Program-made: the position numbers and the translations under genes | The notes under the pieces: generated by a model | Told to the model about the DNA's origin: nothing | Database searches by the model: none | What the model saw: only the letters and a program-made list of their open reading frames with translations | Assembly (NCBI RefSeq): GCF_022867805.1 | Contig: NZ_JALIFO010000006.1 | Coordinates: forward strand, 124,001-188,000 | DNA: 64,000 nucleotides | Direction of reading: 5' to 3' | Origin: Cuneatibacter sp. NSJ-177 | GTDB lineage: Bacteria > Bacillota > Clostridia > Lachnospirales > Lachnospiraceae | Shown: positions 60,039 to 64,000 of the stretch, one piece after another | How the letters are laid out: every line of letters begins with the position of its first letter | Numbering within the stretch: the first letter of the stretch is position 1

Positions 60039-60847
60039 TTCTTCTGGTTCTCCTCCCATGCCTTTTTTGCCAGTTCCAAATTTTTTTCCGTGATGCGGTA
60101 ATCGTTGTTTTCTCCGAAGCTTTCCCGGATCTCAGCCAATGCGCGTTCGTAGAAATCCACGGCCCCTGAAAAATCACCGGTCCGGTAGGAGAGTTCGGCC
60201 AGGGCCGCCAGGGCGGCGCCGTAGTGGGCGTCTCTTGGGCCAGGCTGGGACTCAAAGAGCGCAATGGCCTGTTCCAGGTGCTTTTTGGCTTCCTCCGCCT
60301 GCCCCATGGAAAGGAGAGAAAGAGCCAGGTTGGAGTGGGTGGTGGCGATTTCCACCTCGGCGTCCGAGAGCGCGGTCAGGATTTCCATGGCTTGATTCAG
60401 GCAGAAAATCGCGTCGTTGTGGCGGTTCAGCGTTTGGTAGACCTGGCTCATGTTGTTGAGCAGGCCGGCCATCGGGTATTCCTTTTCAACTCCCAGGGAG
60501 CGGAAAATCTGAAATGCTTCTTGATAAAGGGAAAGCGCGCGGGTCAGGTCTCCGGCCGCCCGGTACGCGGTGGCGGCGTTTAAGAGCGTGGTTGCATGGG
60601 GCGCTGTTCCGGAAAGTTTCATCAGGCTGACGGCGCTTAAAGCCTGCTCCGCCGCCTCCAGGGATTTTTCCGGCTGGCTGACGCTGCGGTAAAATCCGGC
60701 CAGCTCATTCATTAAAGTCAAGGCGGAGCCTGCGTCTCCCTCCTCCAAAGCCACCTGCAGGCGGCCGGTCAGGAAAGGCTCGACTTCCGCCAATTTTTTC
60801 TGCACGAATAATTGATCCAGCTGATCGAGAACCGATTGGATTTCCAT
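60035..60847 (-). CDS. Tetratricopeptide repeat protein
   Basis: The 270-residue, all-helical protein consists of about six TPR-like units of 40-42 residues. Clear ones are SVSQPEKSLEAAEQALSAV, AAGDLTRALSLYQEAFQIF, TLNRHNDAIFCLNQAMEIL, SMGQAEEAKKHLEQAIALF and RTGDFSGAVDFYERALAEI. It should be a protein-binding scaffold in the cytoplasm. It is first in the operon with the DUF4037 and DUF4125 genes and overlaps the former, so it probably bridges them to a target. The start follows AAAGGAGGTTTCT. Confidence 0.88.
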   Translation of the reverse strand: MEIQSVLDQLDQLFVQKKLAEVEPFLTGRLQVALEEGDAGSALTLMNELAGFYRSVSQPEKSLEAAEQALSAVSLMKLSGTAPHATTLLNAATAYRAAGDLTRALSLYQEAFQIFRSLGVEKEYPMAGLLNNMSQVYQTLNRHNDAIFCLNQAMEILTALSDAEVEIATTHSNLALSLLSMGQAEEAKKHLEQAIALFESQPGPRDAHYGAALAALAELSYRTGDFSGAVDFYERALAEIRESFGENNDYRITEKNLELAKKAWEENQKK

Positions 60848-60870
60848 AGAAACCTCCTTTTCTTTCCCTT

Positions 60871-60899
60871 AGAATATCACAGCCGGGGCGGAGAAGCAA
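60871..60899 (-). promoter_or_regulatory. Promoter of the TPR-DUF4037-DUF4125 operon
   Basis: On the minus strand TTGCTT (60894-60899), 17-base spacer ending TGA, TATTCT (60871-60876); the TG gives an extended -10. Confidence 0.6.
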
Positions 60900-60981
60900 A
60901 CGGATTTCCGCATTCGGCCGCTTCCGGTCGAATCTTCCCGAAAACTTTTTGCCCCTGCGGCGGATAAGCTCTCCAATTTTC

Positions 60982-61010
60982 TTGTTCCTGCCGGAATTTT
61001 ATGCTATGAT
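60982..61010 (+). promoter_or_regulatory. Promoter of dgt-dnaG
   Basis: TTGTTC (60982-60987), 17-base spacer, TATGAT (61005-61010) with an extended -10 TG at 61002-61003. Confidence 0.7.
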
Positions 61011-61096
61011 AATTACGATATGTAAAGTCTATCAGATACCAGCTCGCCGGATTTCAATCGATCCGACAGGAAACCAAAGAGAACGGAGGGATGCGT

Positions 61097-62104
61097 ATGA
61101 CGATACGGGAGCAGACAGAACAGCTGGAATTAAAGTTTCTTAGCCCGTATGCCGCGTTTAGCAAGGACAGCCAGGGCCGGGAGAGGCCGGAGGCGCCCTG
61201 TGATATCCGCACGGACTATCAGAGGGACCGGGACCGGATCATCCACTGTAAAGCATTCCGCCGCATGAAGCATAAAACCCAGGTATTTCTGGCTCCGGCC
61301 GGAGACCACTACCGGACCCGCCTGACCCATACGCTGGAGGTCGCTCAGATTGCCCGGACCATCGCCAAGGCCTTGCGCATGAACGAGGATCTGACCGAGG
61401 CGATCGCGCTGGGGCATGATCTGGGCCATACGCCGTTCGGACATGCAGGCGAGCGGATTTTAAATGAAATCTGCGAGGGCGGTTTTACCCACTATGAGCA
61501 GAGCGTCCGAATTGTCGAGCGGATTGAAAAGGACGGGGCAGGACTCAACCTGACAAGGGAGGTCAAGGACGGAATCAAAAATCACCGGACCAGTGGGCGT
61601 CCGTCGACCATGGAGGGGAAGATCGTCCGCCTTTCGGACAAGATTGCCTACATCAACCACGATATCGACGATGCGATCCGGGCCGGCATTTTGAATGAGG
61701 AAATGCTGCCGGAAGAGTTTACCTCCGTGTTGGGCCATTCGGTGCGGGAGCGGCTGAATACGTTGATCCACAACGTGATTGCAAACAGCAAGGATAAGCC
61801 GGATATCCGGATGGACGAAGAAATTGAAGCCGCCATGAGCGGACTCAGACATTACATGTTTGACAACGTCTATACCAACAGCGTCGCCAAGCAGGAGGAT
61901 AAAAAAGCCCAGGCGCTTTTAAAAAGCCTTTATGAGTATTATCTGGAACACACAGAAGAGCTTCCGGAGGAATATTTTAATATGATCTGGATCAGCCGGG
62001 AGCCGGTCTCGCGGGTCGTCTGCGACTATGTGGCCGGAATGACCGACGGCTATGCCATCGACACCTACCAAAGATTGTTTGTGCCGGTTTCCTGGAAATA
62101 TTAG
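61097..62104 (+). CDS. dgt: Deoxyguanosinetriphosphate triphosphohydrolase-like protein
   Basis: The 335-residue HD-domain phosphohydrolase cleaves dNTPs to nucleoside and triphosphate. Metal ligands are visible in RLTHTLEVAQIAR (His, about 76), ALGHDLGHTPFGHAGE (His-Asp, about 102-110) and the later IAYINHDIDDAI Asp (about 190). HCKAFRRMKHKTQVF is the usual nucleotide-contact segment. The start at 61097 is preferred: GGAGGG lies 6 bases upstream, whereas the ATG at 61091 abuts it. dnaG follows after 23 bases; dgt next to dnaG-rpoD is a common clostridial order. Confidence 0.94.
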   Translation: MTIREQTEQLELKFLSPYAAFSKDSQGRERPEAPCDIRTDYQRDRDRIIHCKAFRRMKHKTQVFLAPAGDHYRTRLTHTLEVAQIARTIAKALRMNEDLTEAIALGHDLGHTPFGHAGERILNEICEGGFTHYEQSVRIVERIEKDGAGLNLTREVKDGIKNHRTSGRPSTMEGKIVRLSDKIAYINHDIDDAIRAGILNEEMLPEEFTSVLGHSVRERLNTLIHNVIANSKDKPDIRMDEEIEAAMSGLRHYMFDNVYTNSVAKQEDKKAQALLKSLYEYYLEHTEELPEEYFNMIWISREPVSRVVCDYVAGMTDGYAIDTYQRLFVPVSWKY

Positions 62105-62127
62105 GAACCGGATAGAAGGAGGAAGCT

Positions 62128-63894
62128 TTGTTTTACCCGGAGGAAATCGTGGAGGAGGTCCGGTCGCGCAACGACATTGTGGCGGTGATCTCCCAATACG
62201 TCAAACTCATCAAACGCGGCGGAAACTATTTCGGCGTCTGCCCGTTTCACAATGAGAAGACACCATCTTTCTCCGTCTCTCCGGCCAAGCAGATGTACTA
62301 TTGTTTTGGCTGCGGCGCCGGCGGGAACGTAATCACTTTTGTGATGGAGTATGAAAACTACACGTTTCCGGAGGCTTTGAAATATCTGGCGGACCGGGCG
62401 GGCATCTCCCTGCCCCAGGTGGAAGAGACGGAAGAACAAAAAAGACAAGCAGATCTCAGAGGAAAGCTTCTGGCGGTCAACAAAGAGGCGGCCAGATTTT
62501 ACTTTTACCAGCTGCGGAACCGCGGAGGCGAGAAAGGTCTTTCTTACCTGACAAACCGGGGACTGACCCACGAGACCATGCAGAAATTTGGTCTCGGCTA
62601 TTCCCCGATGACGAGTAATGCGCTGTATCAGTACCTTCGGAAAAAGGGCTGGCACGACGAAATTCTAAAGGACAGCGGCCTGGTAAAGATCGATGAGAGG
62701 GGGGCCAGGGACCGTTTTTGGAACCGGGTCATGTTCCCCATCATGGATATCAATAACCGGGTGATCGGGTTTGGCGGCCGTGTGATGGGAGACGGGGAGC
62801 CCAAATATTTGAATTCCCCGGAGACCCGGCTGTTTGACAAGAGCCGGAATCTGTACGGGCTGAATCTGGCCCGGCTGTCCCGAAAGCCGTATCTGCTTCT
62901 GTGTGAAGGCTATATGGACGTGATCGCCTTGCACCAGGCCGGTTTTGACTGTGCGGTGGCATCTTTAGGGACTGCGTTTACGCCGGGACATGCCCTGCTG
63001 ATCAAGCGGTATGTATCGGAGGTGGTTATCACCTATGACAGCGACGGCGCCGGTCAGAAAGCGGCCCTCCGGGCGATACCGATTCTGAAAAGGGCCGGGC
63101 TTTCGGTCCGGGTGCTCAGTATGAAGCCCTACAAAGATCCGGACGAATTTATCGTCCATCTGGGGCCGGAGGAATATCAAAAGCGGATCGGCGAGGCGAT
63201 CAATTCCTTCCTGTTCGAGACCGACACGCTGCGGGATCAGTACGACCTGAACAATCCGGAGAAAAAAACGGATTTCCATAAGGCAGTGGCCGCGAAGCTG
63301 ACGGAATTTTCCGATGAGCTGGAGAGGAACAATTACCTGGAAGCGGTGGCCGCAAGGCATCAGATCCCACCGGCGGCGCTCCGGGACATGGTAAACCGGT
63401 ACGGAGGCCGCATGGTGGCCGCGGAGCCGGAGGAACGGGAGGAAGAAGGAAGACCGAAGAAGAAAAAAGAAAAGGATGAAGGACTTTTAGAAGCCCAGCG
63501 CCTGCTTTTAAACCTGCTGGCTACGGAGCCGGAGGCTTACCGGCGCATCCGGGATATTTTGGGGCCGGAGGACTTTACCGGAGAAGTGTACCGCGCGGTG
63601 GCAGACCATATTTTCGGCGCTCTGATGAAAGGGGAGCCAGTCAATCCCGCCGGTATTCTAAACCGGTTTTTGGAGGAAGAAGACAAAAGAAACCAGGTGG
63701 CAGCCGTGTTTAATACCGCCCTGTCGGAAGAACTTTCAAAAGAGGAGCGGGAGAAAATATGGACGGAAACGGTGCGCCGGGTGAAACGGAACCGGTTGGA
63801 CGCGCAGGTTCGGGAGGAAACCGACCCGCGGCGTCTGCAGGAATTAATTTTACAGAAGGCGCGCCTGGAAACTCTGCATATTTCCCTCGATTAA
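62128..63894 (+). CDS. dnaG: DNA primase
   Basis: The 588-residue enzyme makes RNA primers for replication. The N-terminal zinc finger has Cys38, His41, Cys59 and Cys62 (CPFH and CFGC). The catalytic core and TOPRIM domain follow (about 255-340; LLLCEGYMDVIAL and VITYDSDGAGQ with the acidic metal ligands). A Glu/Lys-rich linker (about 430-452) leads to the helicase-binding C-terminal domain. The TTG start is supported by AAGGAGGAAGC. rpoD starts 33 bases downstream, the conserved macromolecular-synthesis arrangement. Confidence 0.97.
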   Translation: MFYPEEIVEEVRSRNDIVAVISQYVKLIKRGGNYFGVCPFHNEKTPSFSVSPAKQMYYCFGCGAGGNVITFVMEYENYTFPEALKYLADRAGISLPQVEETEEQKRQADLRGKLLAVNKEAARFYFYQLRNRGGEKGLSYLTNRGLTHETMQKFGLGYSPMTSNALYQYLRKKGWHDEILKDSGLVKIDERGARDRFWNRVMFPIMDINNRVIGFGGRVMGDGEPKYLNSPETRLFDKSRNLYGLNLARLSRKPYLLLCEGYMDVIALHQAGFDCAVASLGTAFTPGHALLIKRYVSEVVITYDSDGAGQKAALRAIPILKRAGLSVRVLSMKPYKDPDEFIVHLGPEEYQKRIGEAINSFLFETDTLRDQYDLNNPEKKTDFHKAVAAKLTEFSDELERNNYLEAVAARHQIPPAALRDMVNRYGGRMVAAEPEEREEEGRPKKKKEKDEGLLEAQRLLLNLLATEPEAYRRIRDILGPEDFTGEVYRAVADHIFGALMKGEPVNPAGILNRFLEEEDKRNQVAAVFNTALSEELSKEEREKIWTETVRRVKRNRLDAQVREETDPRRLQELILQKARLETLHISLD

Positions 63895-63927
63895 GGTAAA
63901 ACTAGGATCGATGGAAGGTTGGATCAT

Positions 63928-64000
63928 ATGGGAGTGAGTGCGGAAGGCCTGGAGCTTCGGTTGGAAAAGTTGCTTGCAGTAGCGGCGAAAAAAGGAAACA
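63928..64000 (+). CDS. rpoD: Start of the primary sigma factor RpoD (partial)
   Basis: An ATG after GGAAGGTTGGATC opens a frame that runs off the window edge. The 24 visible residues (LRLEKLLAVAAKKGN) resemble the region 1.1 opening of RpoD/SigA. Position directly after dnaG supports this. The evidence is mainly context. Confidence 0.7.
   Translation, partial: MGVSAEGLELRLEKLLAVAAKKGN

Overview
The window reads as a chromosomal segment of a spore-forming, Gram-positive anaerobe of class Clostridia, most likely a Lachnospiraceae-type gut bacterium of moderate to high G+C. This rests on gene content: a SigK-type sporulation sigma factor, a class B sortase, TmcAL, a dgt-dnaG-rpoD run, many AGGAGG ribosome binding sites, housekeeping promoters close to TTGACA-17-TATAAT, and a sodium-type V-ATPase operon in the order ntpF-I-K-E-C-G-A-B-D. 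No rRNA, tRNA, CRISPR array, insertion sequence or prophage was recognised.

Layout. 1-2.2 kb: 3' end of a GldG-like/DUF4340 ABC export operon. 2.3-4.5 kb: iron-sulfur flavoprotein, ZIP metal transporter and endonuclease III. 4.6-7.9 kb (minus): an unusual double alpha/beta hydrolase. 8.1-14.3 kb: hisS-aspS-trkA-trkH (protein synthesis, potassium uptake). 14.4-19.8 kb: a LysR-centred catabolic locus with an old-yellow-enzyme reductase, a TIM-barrel isomerase and a Gfo/Idh/MocA oxidoreductase. 20-21.3 kb: a lipoprotein and a small unknown. 21.5-30.3 kb: the V-ATPase operon. 30.4-32.6 kb (minus): TetR-flavodoxin and two alkyltransferase-family genes. 32.9-37.2 kb: an A+T-richer envelope-sensing block with sortase B, BlaI, a BlaR1-like protease whose ectodomain is repeated twice more downstream, and a LytTR regulator. 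37.2-39.2 kb: TmcAL and VanZ. 39.6-42.3 kb: proline-racemase-like and IlvD/Edd-like enzymes. 42.4-50.7 kb: rpmF, a repeat-rich L,D-transpeptidase, pduL, sigK, trpB, a transporter and a lipase. 50.7-58.4 kb: a hybrid sensor kinase and a TetR/giant MMPL transporter pair. 58.4-60.8 kb (minus): a TPR-DUF4037-DUF4125 operon. 61-64 kb: dgt, dnaG and the start of rpoD.

The V-ATPase proteolipid keeps every residue used for sodium coordination in Enterococcus hirae NtpK, so the operon probably extrudes Na+ while TrkAH imports K+. Most striking are: (i) three tandem copies of the BlaR1 ectodomain, the second probably secreted and the third a bare domain, with mostly synonymous divergence; (ii) the L,D-transpeptidase with a long cytoplasmic tail made of 14-residue repeats centred on DLDQT-x-x-I-P; (iii) an MMPL transporter with about nine ~81-residue repeats in one extracellular loop; (iv) an IlvD/Edd-family enzyme with CDN where characterised members have CDK, beside a proline-racemase-family gene; (v) a perfect 39-bp palindrome over a TetR promoter. 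All functional readings are from sequence by eye; no database search was possible.
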